Positions 55,096 to 63,999 of a stretch of DNA of 64,000 nucleotides are shown here, piece after piece. The translations under genes were made by a program, and so were the position numbers. How positions within the stretch are numbered: position 1 is the stretch's first letter; each line of letters begins with the position of its first letter. The notes under the pieces were generated by a model. That model ran no database searches and was not told the origin of the DNA. It worked only from the letters and a program-made list of their open reading frames with translations. This stretch comes from Oscillospiraceae bacterium (GTDB lineage Bacteria > Bacillota > Clostridia > Oscillospirales > Oscillospiraceae): the NCBI GenBank assembly GCA_009781515.1, contig WQXY01000004.1, positions 1 to 64,000 on the forward strand. Reading direction: 5' to 3'.

Positions 55096-55991
55096 TATTC
55101 CACATACCCAAAGTTTCTTATCATTGTATTACTGTCGCGCCAGTTTTCTTTCACCTTAACCCATGTTTGCAGGAAAACCCTTGCACCCATAAAGCGTTCG
55201 ATATCTTCTCTTGCAAATTTGCCGATTTTTTTGAGCATAGCACCATTTTTCCCGATAATCATACCCTTATGACTTTGCTTGTCACAAAAAATCGTAGCAT
55301 CTATATCTATGACAGGATTGTCTTCATCACCTCGCTCGGAAAACTTGGTTATCTCTACGGCTGTCCCGTGAGGTATTTCCTTGTCGAGACATATAAGAAG
55401 CTTTTCGCGGATAATCTCTGCAATTATGTGCTTTTCGGGCTGATCTGTACTCATACCGTCGGGAAATAGTTGCGGTCCTGCCTTTGCATGTTTGGATATT
55501 ACTTCAAGAAGCCTGTCTGTACCCTCGCCTTTTTTTGCGGACATCGGTATTATTGCATCAAAATTATAGCGCTCTGAATATCTTTCAATTATAGGCAGGG
55601 TCGCGTCATATCTGACTGTATCTATTTTGTTGATAACGAGTATTGCCGGCACGCCTGCCGCCTTTATATACTCCAAGAGCAATTCTTCTTGTGTTCCGAT
55701 GTTGTCCACAGGTTCTATCATTAAAACAACTGCGTCCACATCAACGATGCTCTTTTTTACCACTCCCACCATATAGTCGCCAAGGCGTGTTTTTGCCTTA
55801 TGAAACCCCGGGGTGTCAAGCAAAACAATCTGGGTATCGCTCTGAGCGAAAACACCAAATATCCTGCTTCGTGTTGTTTGAGGTTTTGGTGATACGATAG
55901 CAACATGGTCCCCTGTCAGTTTATTGGTAAGGGTTGATTTGCCGACATTCGGCCTGCCTGCTATGGTTATCATTGCTGTTTTTGTAATCAT
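55095..55991 (-). CDS. era: GTPase Era
   Basis: 298 residues. G1 GRPNVGKSTLTNKL, G2 TTRSR, G3 DTPGFHKAK, G4 NKID, G5 SAKKGEG, then a KH domain (MIIGKNGAMLKKIGKFARED). Era binds the 3' end of 16S rRNA and checks 30S assembly. ybeY, another 16S maturation factor, is directly upstream, recO downstream. Confidence 0.96.
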   Translation of the reverse strand: MITKTAMITIAGRPNVGKSTLTNKLTGDHVAIVSPKPQTTRSRIFGVFAQSDTQIVLLDTPGFHKAKTRLGDYMVGVVKKSIVDVDAVVLMIEPVDNIGTQEELLLEYIKAAGVPAILVINKIDTVRYDATLPIIERYSERYNFDAIIPMSAKKGEGTDRLLEVISKHAKAGPQLFPDGMSTDQPEKHIIAEIIREKLLICLDKEIPHGTAVEITKFSERGDEDNPVIDIDATIFCDKQSHKGMIIGKNGAMLKKIGKFAREDIERFMGARVFLQTWVKVKENWRDSNTMIRNFGYVE

Positions 55992-56001
55992 TTCATTTTT
56001 C

Positions 56002-56514
56002 CTAAGACTTAAAATATCCCATGAGTTCTATGAGTGCAACCTCTTTTTCTTCCATAATTTTTTCATTTTCTTCATTATTGTGGTCATAGCCGAGCAGGTG
56101 CAGGGCTGAGTGTATAATCATTCGTACGCTCTCATGGTCGATACTGTGCTCGTAAAAGCGTGCCTGCCGCCTAATGGTTGCCATGGATATAATTATATCA
56201 CCAAGCGGTACTGTTTGTGTGTCCATATCAATATCTATGTCGGTTACTCCTCGCCAGCCTGCCTCCTTAAAGGTTTGCATAGGAAATGACAGTACATCGG
56301 TGGCTTTGTTTATCCCTCTGTATTTGCTGTTGTAGGTCTTTATCCCGTCATCGTCCGTGATTAATATGTTGACAACACAGGGCATGTCAACATACTCCGT
56401 CTTTATGGTCATCAGGACAGCCTGCTTCATAAGACTTCTTTGTGCTGTCCCCACAGAAGCACCGCCTAAACATTTTGTGGTTATATTATGTTTTAATTTC
56501 GCTTCTTCGCTCAA
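56002..56514 (-). CDS. ybeY: Endoribonuclease YbeY
   Basis: 170 residues. The zinc site HSALHLLGYDHNNEE matches the family's H-x3-H-x5-H pattern. N-terminal part VNILITDDDGIKTYNSKYRG and TDVLSFPM are also conserved. YbeY takes part in 16S rRNA 3' end maturation and rRNA quality control. It overlaps phoH by 4 bases, and era follows, the common phoH-ybeY-era order. Confidence 0.94.
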   Translation of the reverse strand: MSEEAKLKHNITTKCLGGASVGTAQRSLMKQAVLMTIKTEYVDMPCVVNILITDDDGIKTYNSKYRGINKATDVLSFPMQTFKEAGWRGVTDIDIDMDTQTVPLGDIIISMATIRRQARFYEHSIDHESVRMIIHSALHLLGYDHNNEENEKIMEEKEVALIELMGYFKS

Positions 56515-57473
56515 GATTGTTTCCTCTTATCACGCCTATCATAGGCTTCAATAATCTTTGAAACAAGTGCATGGCGGACAACGTCTGACGCATCGAGTTT
56601 ACAAATCGCAATATCGGGAACATTATCAAGTATCCGCATTGCATCACGAAGCCCGCTTGTTTTGTCCGGCGGCAGATCTATTTGAGTAATATCACCCGTT
56701 ATAACAATCTTTGAACCGAAACCAAGCCTTGTCAGGAACATTTTCATCTGCTCCCTTGATGTGTTTTGAGCCTCGTCCAATATTATAAAAGAGTCATCAA
56801 GAGTTCTGCCGCGCATGTATGCAAGCGGCGCAACCTCGATATTTCCTTTTTCCAAATATTTGTTATATGTCTCTGCTCCCATAAGCTCAAAGAGAGCGTC
56901 GTAGAGCGGACGTAAATACGGGTCAACCTTGCTTTGCATGTCGCCGGGCAAAAATCCGAGGCGTTCCCCTGCTTCAACGGCGGGACGTGTGAGAATAATT
57001 CTGTTTATTGATTTTGCCCGAAATGCCGCAACCGCACATGCAACGGCTAAAAATGTTTTCCCCGTTCCCGCAGGACCGATTGAAAGTGTTACCGTGTTGT
57101 TGTTTATTGCTTCGATATATTTTTTTTGCCCTAATGTTTTTGCTTTTATGGGCTTACCCTTTGCGGATATACAAACAAGGTCACGGTAAATATCATCAAT
57201 TTTGCTCTCTTGCCCGTCACGAATGAGATTTATTATATGGTTGACGTTTTGAGCTTCAATCGGCTCACCCTTTGAGGCAAGCTTCATAAGAGCGTTTATG
57301 GTACGCTCGGCATAATGAATGTTATCCTCTGCTCCCGACAAAATAAGCTCTGAATTTCTGTCGATGATACGCACGTCAAACTCATTTTCAATAAGCAACA
57401 AATTTTCATCAAGCGAGCCGAACACACTTATAATACTCTCAAGTCTGTCTACACTTATTGTTTTTTCGCTCAT
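56511..57473 (-). CDS. phoH: PhoH-like ATPase
   Basis: 320 residues. A KH-like N-terminal region precedes the P-loop domain: Walker A GPAGTGKTFLAVACA, TRPAVEAGERLGFLPGD, Walker B FIILDEAQNTSREQMK and TGDITQIDLP. PhoH proteins are probable RNA helicase/ATPases partnered with YbeY, encoded next in the operon. Stop of phoH and ATG of ybeY overlap; rqcH ends immediately upstream. Confidence 0.94.
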   Translation of the reverse strand: MSEKTISVDRLESIISVFGSLDENLLLIENEFDVRIIDRNSELILSGAEDNIHYAERTINALMKLASKGEPIEAQNVNHIINLIRDGQESKIDDIYRDLVCISAKGKPIKAKTLGQKKYIEAINNNTVTLSIGPAGTGKTFLAVACAVAAFRAKSINRIILTRPAVEAGERLGFLPGDMQSKVDPYLRPLYDALFELMGAETYNKYLEKGNIEVAPLAYMRGRTLDDSFIILDEAQNTSREQMKMFLTRLGFGSKIVITGDITQIDLPPDKTSGLRDAMRILDNVPDIAICKLDASDVVRHALVSKIIEAYDRRDKRKQS

Positions 57474-58946
57474 TTATTTAATCTCCGTCAGTTCTTTTAC
57501 TAAATCTTCGTCGGGGGTGGCTGTTATAGTTTTATAGTCAGTATATATTACCATACCCGGACGGGAATTTGCTTGCTTTTTTACATATTTAACCTGCGTG
57601 TAATCTACAGGTACTTTTCCCGCAGAGCGTGCGGCTGAAAAGTAAGCGGCAACTGCAGCTGCTTCGCGAAGTGTTACATCGTCGGGGGCTTTTCCGTCCA
57701 AGCGGATAATTACATGCGCTCCGTGGATTTTTTGAGCGTGAAGCCAAATGTCTGTTTTTGCGGCTTCCTTAAATGTCAGCTTGTCATTTTGAATATTATT
57801 TTTTCCCGCAAGTATTTGAAATCCTGATGAGGATACAAAACTATTTGGTTTTGACACAGGTTTTTTTATTTTCTTTTTACTTTTTTCCCTGTAATATCCC
57901 GTTTCTGACAATTCTGTGCGAATTTCTTCAAGCTCACTTTCACTTGAAGCCCTCTCAAGCAACTCAATGACGCTCTCAACATACAAAAGCTCCTTTTCCC
58001 CCTGTTTAATTTGCTCTGTAAGGTATTTTTCGGCATTTCGTGCTTTAACATATGCTTTATAGAATTTTGCCGCATTCAACTGCGGTGTTTTTGTTATATC
58101 GAGCTTTATCTCACGTTTTTCGTCTTCCTGCGAATAGAAATCATCGGCAATCAAGACTTCATCGCCTTTTTTCATTCTGTATATGTTTGCAGTTATCAGC
58201 TCACCGCATTGACGAAAATAATCACGGTCTCCTGTTTCTTTAAGCTCCTCATTTTGTGCCGTCAGCTTTCGTAATAAACGCTTTTGCACTGTCTTCATCT
58301 TTTTCAGCAAATCTGCGCTTTTTTGCCGCATACTATCATCTTTTGCTTTGCGTGTGTAAGTTTCATCAAGTTGTTGTGAAATACTTTCAGACCGGATTGC
58401 CTCATCACCTGCGCCTTCCACGAGTGGCGGATTTGGTGCGGGTGACGGCGGCGGATAATGATATCTCAGCCCCGGCAGCAGCATACGTTTTCCCTGCATA
58501 TCGCCGCCTATGCGCCGCAGGCAGTCGATTATAATATTATCACTGTCTGTCAGAATAATATTCGGTAAACGCCCGAACATTTCAATTATAAGCTTTTTGC
58601 TTGAAGCATCACCCATTGCAGTTGATGTTAGGGTGACAAACTCAAGTATCCTCTCAAACGGCGGCTGTGTAATCTCCTTTATCCTTGCCCCCGTCAGATG
58701 CTTTCGCAGGAGCATACAAAACATCGGCGGTGAAACAGGGTTTTCAAATTTATGCTCCGTTAAATGCACACGTATATCATTTGAACTGACACAAATCAAG
58801 AGCCTTTTTATATCGTTTGACCTCCCCCTGAGGGTGAGTATTACGACACTTTTCCCGGGCTGCTCAATCTTATCTATTTTTTTCTCTTTGAGGTTTTCAA
58901 GAAGCTCCTCTTTAATAAGAGATATTTGCTTAAAATTTAACGGCAT
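57474..58946 (-). CDS. rqcH: RqcH/FbpA-type NFACT protein, compact form without HhH segment
   Basis: 490 residues; typical RqcH proteins have about 560-590. NFACT-N part 1 (residues 1-165, ending MLLPGLRYHYPPP), long coiled coil (about 200-380) and NFACT-R (GFQILAGKNNIQNDKLTFKE, DIWLHAQKIHGAHVII) are all present. Between LPGLRYHYPPP and ISQQLDETY the helix-hairpin-helix region of roughly 75 residues is missing, replaced by about 20 residues (SPAPNPPLVEGAGDEA) encoded by a palindromic DNA stretch. RqcH directs alanine tailing of stalled nascent chains on 50S subunits. Other sequence features look functional; whether tRNA-Ala recruitment survives is uncertain. Confidence 0.88.
   Translation of the reverse strand: MPLNFKQISLIKEELLENLKEKKIDKIEQPGKSVVILTLRGRSNDIKRLLICVSSNDIRVHLTEHKFENPVSPPMFCMLLRKHLTGARIKEITQPPFERILEFVTLTSTAMGDASSKKLIIEMFGRLPNIILTDSDNIIIDCLRRIGGDMQGKRMLLPGLRYHYPPPSPAPNPPLVEGAGDEAIRSESISQQLDETYTRKAKDDSMRQKSADLLKKMKTVQKRLLRKLTAQNEELKETGDRDYFRQCGELITANIYRMKKGDEVLIADDFYSQEDEKREIKLDITKTPQLNAAKFYKAYVKARNAEKYLTEQIKQGEKELLYVESVIELLERASSESELEEIRTELSETGYYREKSKKKIKKPVSKPNSFVSSSGFQILAGKNNIQNDKLTFKEAAKTDIWLHAQKIHGAHVIIRLDGKAPDDVTLREAAAVAAYFSAARSAGKVPVDYTQVKYVKKQANSRPGMVIYTDYKTITATPDEDLVKELTEIK
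58405..58445 (-). repeat. Palindromic in-frame insert within rqcH
   Basis: TCACCTGCGCC (58405-58415) and GGTGCGGGTGA (58435-58445) pair at 9 of 11 positions, with an inner CCAC/GTGG pair at 58418-58427. The insert is in frame and encodes PAPNPPLVEGAG. It looks like a small palindromic repeat element in coding sequence; other copies would be needed to prove it. Confidence 0.5.
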
Positions 58947-58952
58947 AAGGAA

Positions 58953-59354
58953 TTAATCCTTTCGTATCATTATCTCAAATAGCTCGTTTAGCCGCTTTGT
59001 ATTACCGGAAAGGTACAGATAACCAAAAACGGTCTCTACTGCCGTAGCTGTGTGATATTCTTTGTGAGTTGAGCTTTTGGGGGTATGCCCCGTGTTTGAG
59101 TTTCGTCCGCGTTTATACATTTGCGTTTCTTCATCGGTCAAAACAGACAGCAGAGCTTGCGCCGCTTTTGCCTGAGCCTTTGCAGATACATATTCCACTG
59201 TGCGGCTGTGAAGCTTATCGGCAGCCCAAATTCCACTCTCGCATAAATAGGTTCTGACCATAAGGTCAAAAACAGCATCACCGATACTCGCCAGTGCAAG
59301 TGTCGATATTTCACGCAGCTCACTTTTCAGCTCGGGCTTTAGGTAATCTTCCAA
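58953..59354 (-). CDS. mrnC: Mini-ribonuclease III
   Basis: 133 residues, the full length of this dsRBD-less RNase III. ALASIGDAVFDLMVRTYL contains the catalytic acidic cluster, and GRNSNTGHTPKSSTHKEYHT plus ATAVETVFGYLYLSG hold the remaining conserved residues. Mini-III processes the ends of 23S rRNA precursors in Firmicutes. Seven bases separate it from rqcH; a hairpin lies between it and ftsZ. Confidence 0.92.
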   Translation of the reverse strand: MEDYLKPELKSELREISTLALASIGDAVFDLMVRTYLCESGIWAADKLHSRTVEYVSAKAQAKAAQALLSVLTDEETQMYKRGRNSNTGHTPKSSTHKEYHTATAVETVFGYLYLSGNTKRLNELFEIMIRKD

Positions 59355-59374
59355 GGTGTTTTCCCCACTTAAAC

Positions 59375-59408
59375 GCGGCGAAGACCGCCAACCTGCGTTC
59401 CTCGCCGC
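59375..59408 (-). terminator. Hairpin between ftsZ and mrnC
   Basis: GCGGCGA (59375-59381) pairs with TCGCCGC (59402-59408) around a 20-nt loop. No T run follows, so it is more likely a partial terminator or processing site than a strong stop. Confidence 0.35.
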
Positions 59409-59429
59409 CTCTTTATGAATTTATATGAA

Positions 59430-60626
59430 TTATTTTGAGTTAAATATTTTGAATATTGTATCAAACGGGTCTTCTTCCGCAGGAGGCTCAGGCGGTGGCG
59501 GTGGCGGAGCTGCAGGCTCTTGTGCCTGCGCCGGCGCTGCTGTTACTGCTGCCGTTGGTGCTGCTGCTACCGGCTCGGACTTGAGAGCATCGTCAACTCT
59601 TTTTGATACATAGGAGTCTGAGAGAACAGAAGCGGCTCTGATACTGCTGATATCATCGGATATTTTCGGCTGTCCGTCAAAGCGGGTTGCAATAACAACC
59701 ACTCTGATTTCGTCTTCCATATTTTCATCAAATGAAGCACCGAAGATAATGTTGGCATCGGGGTGTGCAGCCTCAGCCACAAGGCTTGCTGCTATTTCAA
59801 CATCATCAAGGTCAATATCGAGCGAGCCTGTGATATTTACAAGCACACCGCGCGCTCCGTCGATTGATGTTTCCATAAGCGGGCTTGTAACGGCGGCACG
59901 TGCTGCTTCTTCGGCTTTGCCTTTGCCTGCTGCATGACCGACACCCATGTGTGCAAATCCGGCATCTTTCATAATTGAAGTAACGTCTGCAAAGTCGAGG
60001 TTAATAAACCCTGTCTTTTTAATAAGCTCGGAGATACTCACAACTGCCTGATGAAGTACGCTATCCGCAATTTCAAAAGCATTTGCGAAAGTGAGTTTCT
60101 GGTCGGAAACCGACTTTAGTCTGTCGTTTGGAATTACAAGCAGGGAGTCAACCTTTCCGAGCAGGTTTTTAATACCGTCCTCAGCTTGCTCCATGCGGCG
60201 CTTGCCTTCAAAGCTGAATGGTTTTGTTACAACACCGACTGTCAGCGCACGGGCTTCGCGGGCTATGTCTGCAACAATCGGGGACGCACCTGTTCCTGTT
60301 CCCCCGCCCATTCCTCCGGCGATGAAGACCATGTCGGCATCTTCGAGTGCCTTAGCTACGCTGTTACGACTTTCTTCGGCTGCTTTTTTGCCAATCTCCG
60401 GGCTTGAGCCTGCGCCTTGACCCATTGTAAGCTTTTCGCCTATCTGCACCTTTGCGGCTGCATTTGAAGCTGAAAGAGCCGGTTTGTCCGTATTGATAGC
60501 TATGAATTCCACACCTTGTGTTCCCGCAGAAACCATTCTGTTCACAACATTGTTACCGGCACCACCGACTCCGGCTACCTTAATAACAACTACATTGTCA
60601 GGAGCGCTTTCTATAGAAACCGCCAT
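59430..60626 (-). CDS. ftsZ: Cell division protein FtsZ
   Basis: 398 residues starting MAVSIESAPDN after CTGGAGGATGAGTAC; an in-frame ATG 20 codons upstream lacks a ribosome binding site. VAGVGGAGNNVVNRM, GGMGGGTGTGASP (tubulin signature) and NDRLKSVSDQKLTFANAFEI are intact. A linker rich in Ala/Pro (PAAPPPPPPEPPAEEDP) leads to the C-terminal peptide DPFDTIFKIFNSK for membrane-anchor partners. It polymerises with GTP to form the Z-ring. A promoter and a perfect palindrome lie just upstream. ftsQ precedes it; no ftsA gene is between them. Confidence 0.96.
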   Translation of the reverse strand: MAVSIESAPDNVVVIKVAGVGGAGNNVVNRMVSAGTQGVEFIAINTDKPALSASNAAAKVQIGEKLTMGQGAGSSPEIGKKAAEESRNSVAKALEDADMVFIAGGMGGGTGTGASPIVADIAREARALTVGVVTKPFSFEGKRRMEQAEDGIKNLLGKVDSLLVIPNDRLKSVSDQKLTFANAFEIADSVLHQAVVSISELIKKTGFINLDFADVTSIMKDAGFAHMGVGHAAGKGKAEEAARAAVTSPLMETSIDGARGVLVNITGSLDIDLDDVEIAASLVAEAAHPDANIIFGASFDENMEDEIRVVVIATRFDGQPKISDDISSIRAASVLSDSYVSKRVDDALKSEPVAAAPTAAVTAAPAQAQEPAAPPPPPPEPPAEEDPFDTIFKIFNSK

Positions 60627-60696
60627 GTACTCATCCTCCAGTACTTTATTATTGTCTATTTGCATTTGCTCGTATTGTTTATTCATATTTTATACC

Positions 60697-60710
60697 GCAT
60701 CTTAAGATGC
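60697..60710. promoter_or_regulatory. Perfect 14-bp palindrome in the ftsZ leader
   Basis: GCATCTTAAGATGC is fully self-complementary and lies about 35 bases after the -10 of the ftsZ promoter, a position suited to a repressor site or a leader stem. Confidence 0.45.
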
Positions 60711-60743
60711 AATGATAACTAAAAAATGCACACATCATCGGAT

Positions 60744-60772
60744 ATTTTATCTTTTTTTTGCTTCAAGGTCAA
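60744..60772 (-). promoter_or_regulatory. Promoter of ftsZ
   Basis: On the minus strand: TTGACC (60767-60772), 17-bp spacer, TAAAAT (60744-60749). Allows ftsZ expression separate from ftsW-murG-ftsQ. Confidence 0.65.
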
Positions 60773-60789
60773 TACTTTTCTTAAAAACT

Positions 60790-61566
60790 TTACTCCGGTG
60801 AGAATTTGATGTCACCGGACGGGTCACTCATATTAATAACAACCCGTGTATTTGGATATGTGCTTTGAATTTGTGAAATATTTGCTTTCAGTGTTCCCAG
60901 TTTGGTTCTTAAATCACTGATACCTCCGAGAACCACTCTGTATAGCTCGCGAAAACCGAAGTTGATGTTGTTAATATTTGAAACGTCTAAGTAATTTACA
61001 TCATCAATTAAGCCCTCACGTTCCATTGAGATAAGAACATTTTGCATTGCTTGAAAATATGACTCCACTCCTGCTTCGGATTTTATTTGCAAGCCGACCA
61101 TTGCTTCGCTGACTAATACACCGCGTACTTCTACAAGTCCTTTTACATCAAGGTTTGGAACAAGACTTATTGCTATGGGCGACCTTTCAAGCACCCTGCC
61201 TGTTGCGTCGATAACGACTATATCACCTGCAAAGTATAAATATGCTACTGCCGTGCTTTCAACGACCGTAATGGTTAATGTATCGGGAAATTCACGTGAT
61301 ATTTCCACAGTGCTTATATATGGCAGCTCCTTGCGGATATTTGAAGCGACTGTCTGCTCATTTAAGTATAATAAGTTGTCTCCTCTTGACACGCCCGAGG
61401 CTTCTATGATTTGCTCGGGTGTATACACGGACGCTCCGTTTATAACAAAGAAATTTACGCTCAAAAATGCACTCGTTCCGATTAGCGTCATAACACCAAT
61501 AAGAGTAATGCCAAGAACAATATACATTACCGATGCTCTGCTAAACTGCCTTTTTTTCTTTTTCAT
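60790..61566 (-). CDS. ftsQ: Cell division protein FtsQ/DivIB
   Basis: 258 residues. A short basic cytoplasmic tail (MKKKKRQFSR), one membrane helix (about 12-35), a POTRA domain (FFVINGASVYTPEQIIEASG, NIRKELPYISTVEISREFPD) and the beta domain. It links early and late divisome parts through FtsL and FtsB. Between murG and ftsZ, as in the dcw cluster. Confidence 0.9.
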   Translation of the reverse strand: MKKKKRQFSRASVMYIVLGITLIGVMTLIGTSAFLSVNFFVINGASVYTPEQIIEASGVSRGDNLLYLNEQTVASNIRKELPYISTVEISREFPDTLTITVVESTAVAYLYFAGDIVVIDATGRVLERSPIAISLVPNLDVKGLVEVRGVLVSEAMVGLQIKSEAGVESYFQAMQNVLISMEREGLIDDVNYLDVSNINNINFGFRELYRVVLGGISDLRTKLGTLKANISQIQSTYPNTRVVINMSDPSGDIKFSPE

Positions 61567-61576
61567 GGCTATGCTC

Positions 61577-62656
61577 CTAAATCAAGCTCAAAATGAGGTC
61601 AACTATATCGGATGTTGCATTTGGTGCCGAGAGTTTTTTCGACGCCTCTGACATAACTTCAAGTTTCTCTTTGTTTGACACAAGCTCGAGTGCCGCATTG
61701 TAAAGTTTTTCGCCTGTGCAATCCTTTTCTTCTATCATTTTTGCGGCGCCGACTTCTTCAAGCTGTTTTGCATTTATTGTCTGTACATTGTCGGGCACAT
61801 GCGGCGAGGGTATGAGTATGCTCGGTTTTCCTAATGTCGTCAGCTCGGCGAGTGTAATAGCTCCTGCCCTGCATATAACAAGGTCTGCTTTTTTCATTTG
61901 CTGCGGCATATCGTCTATGTAATCACGTATGTCAGCATACGGCGGGGTGGAATTCGGCAGCAAACTTCGGCTGTTTCCCGCTGCATGTGTGTGGTAAAAG
62001 CTGTTATCTCTGTGATTGTTTTTAATAAAATCAATCATAATCTCATTCATTTTTTCTGAACCGAGCGACCCCCAAAAGGAAACAATAAACGGCTTATCGG
62101 AGCTTTCCTGCTCTTTTTCATCTGTAATTCGCTCATAAAATTCCTTCCGAAGCGGTGTACCTGTTTGTATGAGACGGTCGGGAGCCTTATAGTATGTGTC
62201 ATAACCGGGGTATGTCGTCATGATTTTGTCAACTATACCGCTAAGTAGCCTTACTGTCATTCCGGGCTTTGCATTTGACTCATGCAAAAACGTAGGAATT
62301 TTCATTTTTGCCGCCGCTTTAAGCACCGGATAACATACATATCCGCCCGTGCCGATTACTGCACTTGGTTTTGCCTCTTTGAGTATCTTTTTAACCTTGC
62401 TTTTGACCGATATTACACCAAACAGGGATTTTGTATTATATATTACGGCACTTGGCGAAATACTGCGCCTCAGTCCTGTCATTTTTATATTCTTAAGCTC
62501 AAAGCCCGCAGCAGGAACCAAACGCTTTTCAAGAGGTCTGTCGGCACCAATAAATATTATTTTACTCTCCGGCAGCCTGTTTTGTATTTCTACGGCAATG
62601 CTTATACCGGGATTAACATGTCCTGCCGTTCCGCCGCAAACAACTAAAAATGTCAT
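61577..62656 (-). CDS. murG: MurG glycosyltransferase
   Basis: 359 residues. GGTAGHVNPGISIA is the N-terminal G-loop, VIGTGGYVCYPVLKAA and LHESNAKPGM the acceptor side, and CRAGAITLAEL plus IPSPHVPDNVQTINAKQLEE the UDP-GlcNAc site. It adds GlcNAc to lipid I, making lipid II at the inner membrane face. Overlaps ftsW by 4 bases; ftsQ follows after 10 bases. Confidence 0.95.
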   Translation of the reverse strand: MTFLVVCGGTAGHVNPGISIAVEIQNRLPESKIIFIGADRPLEKRLVPAAGFELKNIKMTGLRRSISPSAVIYNTKSLFGVISVKSKVKKILKEAKPSAVIGTGGYVCYPVLKAAAKMKIPTFLHESNAKPGMTVRLLSGIVDKIMTTYPGYDTYYKAPDRLIQTGTPLRKEFYERITDEKEQESSDKPFIVSFWGSLGSEKMNEIMIDFIKNNHRDNSFYHTHAAGNSRSLLPNSTPPYADIRDYIDDMPQQMKKADLVICRAGAITLAELTTLGKPSILIPSPHVPDNVQTINAKQLEEVGAAKMIEEKDCTGEKLYNAALELVSNKEKLEVMSEASKKLSAPNATSDIVDLILSLI

Positions 62657-63999
62657 AGCTTGACCTTATCCTTTTCCGGAACCGGCGGTATTTCACGAGA
62701 TACCGAAAGTATGATGCCTATTTGTACAAGCTGCAGCCACAATGCAGTTCCGCCGTAACTGAAAAACGGTAGGGATATGCCTGTCGCCGGAAGCATGTTG
62801 GTGACAACAGCAATGTTCAAAAACACTTGCAGGGCAAGCAGACTTGTTATCCCTATAGTAACGAGTGAGCCGAAATTATCATTTGCATTGAGTGCAAGCC
62901 AGTAGCCGCGTATTATCAGAAGCACAAAAAGCATAATGACAAGCATTGCTCCGACAAAACCGAGTTCCTCACAAACTATTGCAAAAATATAATCGTTGTG
63001 CTCTTCGGGCAGATACAGATATTTTTGTCTGCTTTGCCCGAGTCCCTGACCAAGTAAACCGCCCGAACCTATGGCATTGAGCGACTGGCGGATTTGAAAT
63101 CCGTCACGAAGCGGGTCATTATCGGGGTTGAGCCATGCATTTATACGCCTGCCCTCATATCCGAGACCCGAGAAGTCCACATTATTTCTGATTGTCTCTA
63201 CTGAAACATCACTAAGCTCAAATTCAGGCATGTTGGAGCGAAGCTGAAAATACACAAGTCCTGCAACCATTGATACTAAAATGGCTACAACCAATATAAA
63301 CCACCGGATGTTAGTACCTCCCGCAAACATCATGACCGCCGCAAGTGCTGTAATGATGATGATTGCAGATAGATGCGGCTCCATTCTGAGCAAAACTATC
63401 ATTATGCATGTCACAATAGCAAAAGGTATTACACCGAACTTAAACGTCTTCATTTTTTCTTTGCCGATTTTACATGCCATTTGCGCAAAGGATAAGATAA
63501 GTGCAAGCTTTGCGACCTCGGACGGTTGAAATGTGAGCAGTCCGTTTTCAGCGGTGCCAAGACCTATCCAACGTCTTGCACCATTTACTTTTATACCGAT
63601 TATCAGCACCAATACAAGCAATACTATTGACACAAAAAGCAGTTGCATTGAAAAACGGCTGATTGTTTTTATTCTGATTTGCGATGTAACGAGCATCAGT
63701 GCCACACCCGTCAGCGCGAATGTTCCCTGACGCAGGAAAAGCCTAAGCGGCTCGCTCGATGTATAATAACCGCGGGCAAAACTTGCAGAGAGCACCATAA
63801 TGACACCAATAAGAAGTATGACAAGGGTTATCACAAGCATCGGCTTATCAATACCGGGGGATTTGACCGCAGCTTTTTCATACTCGCTCGATAAGTCACG
63901 CTCTCCCCAACCGAGCATACTGTTCTCGCCGAGGTTAAACTCCGGCTGCACGAACTTTTCGAGTTCATTCAATTCTTCAAGAACTTTTTTGCTATCCAT
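62653..63999 (-). CDS. ftsW: FtsW/SpoVE-type peptidoglycan polymerase
   Basis: 448 residues if it starts at the ATG 63999, right at the window edge; a farther upstream start cannot be excluded. A cytoplasmic N-terminal stretch of about 45 residues precedes ten membrane segments of the SEDS fold. ARRWIGLGTAENGLLTFQPS, LRMEPHLSAIII, YLPEEHNDYIFAIVCEELGF and LPFFSYGGTALW are the conserved blocks, including the catalytic-Asp neighbourhood. SEDS proteins polymerise lipid II with a class B PBP. The sequence cannot separate FtsW from the sporulation paralogue SpoVE; the dcw context favours division. Confidence 0.9.
   Translation of the reverse strand: MDSKKVLEELNELEKFVQPEFNLGENSMLGWGERDLSSEYEKAAVKSPGIDKPMLVITLVILLIGVIMVLSASFARGYYTSSEPLRLFLRQGTFALTGVALMLVTSQIRIKTISRFSMQLLFVSIVLLVLVLIIGIKVNGARRWIGLGTAENGLLTFQPSEVAKLALILSFAQMACKIGKEKMKTFKFGVIPFAIVTCIMIVLLRMEPHLSAIIIITALAAVMMFAGGTNIRWFILVVAILVSMVAGLVYFQLRSNMPEFELSDVSVETIRNNVDFSGLGYEGRRINAWLNPDNDPLRDGFQIRQSLNAIGSGGLLGQGLGQSRQKYLYLPEEHNDYIFAIVCEELGFVGAMLVIMLFVLLIIRGYWLALNANDNFGSLVTIGITSLLALQVFLNIAVVTNMLPATGISLPFFSYGGTALWLQLVQIGIILSVSREIPPVPEKDKVKL

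Noticed and set aside
60627..60686. FtsZ start at the upstream ATG (20 extra residues)
   Set aside because: No ribosome binding site there; the internal ATG has CTGGAGGATG at ideal spacing and gives a normal FtsZ N terminus.
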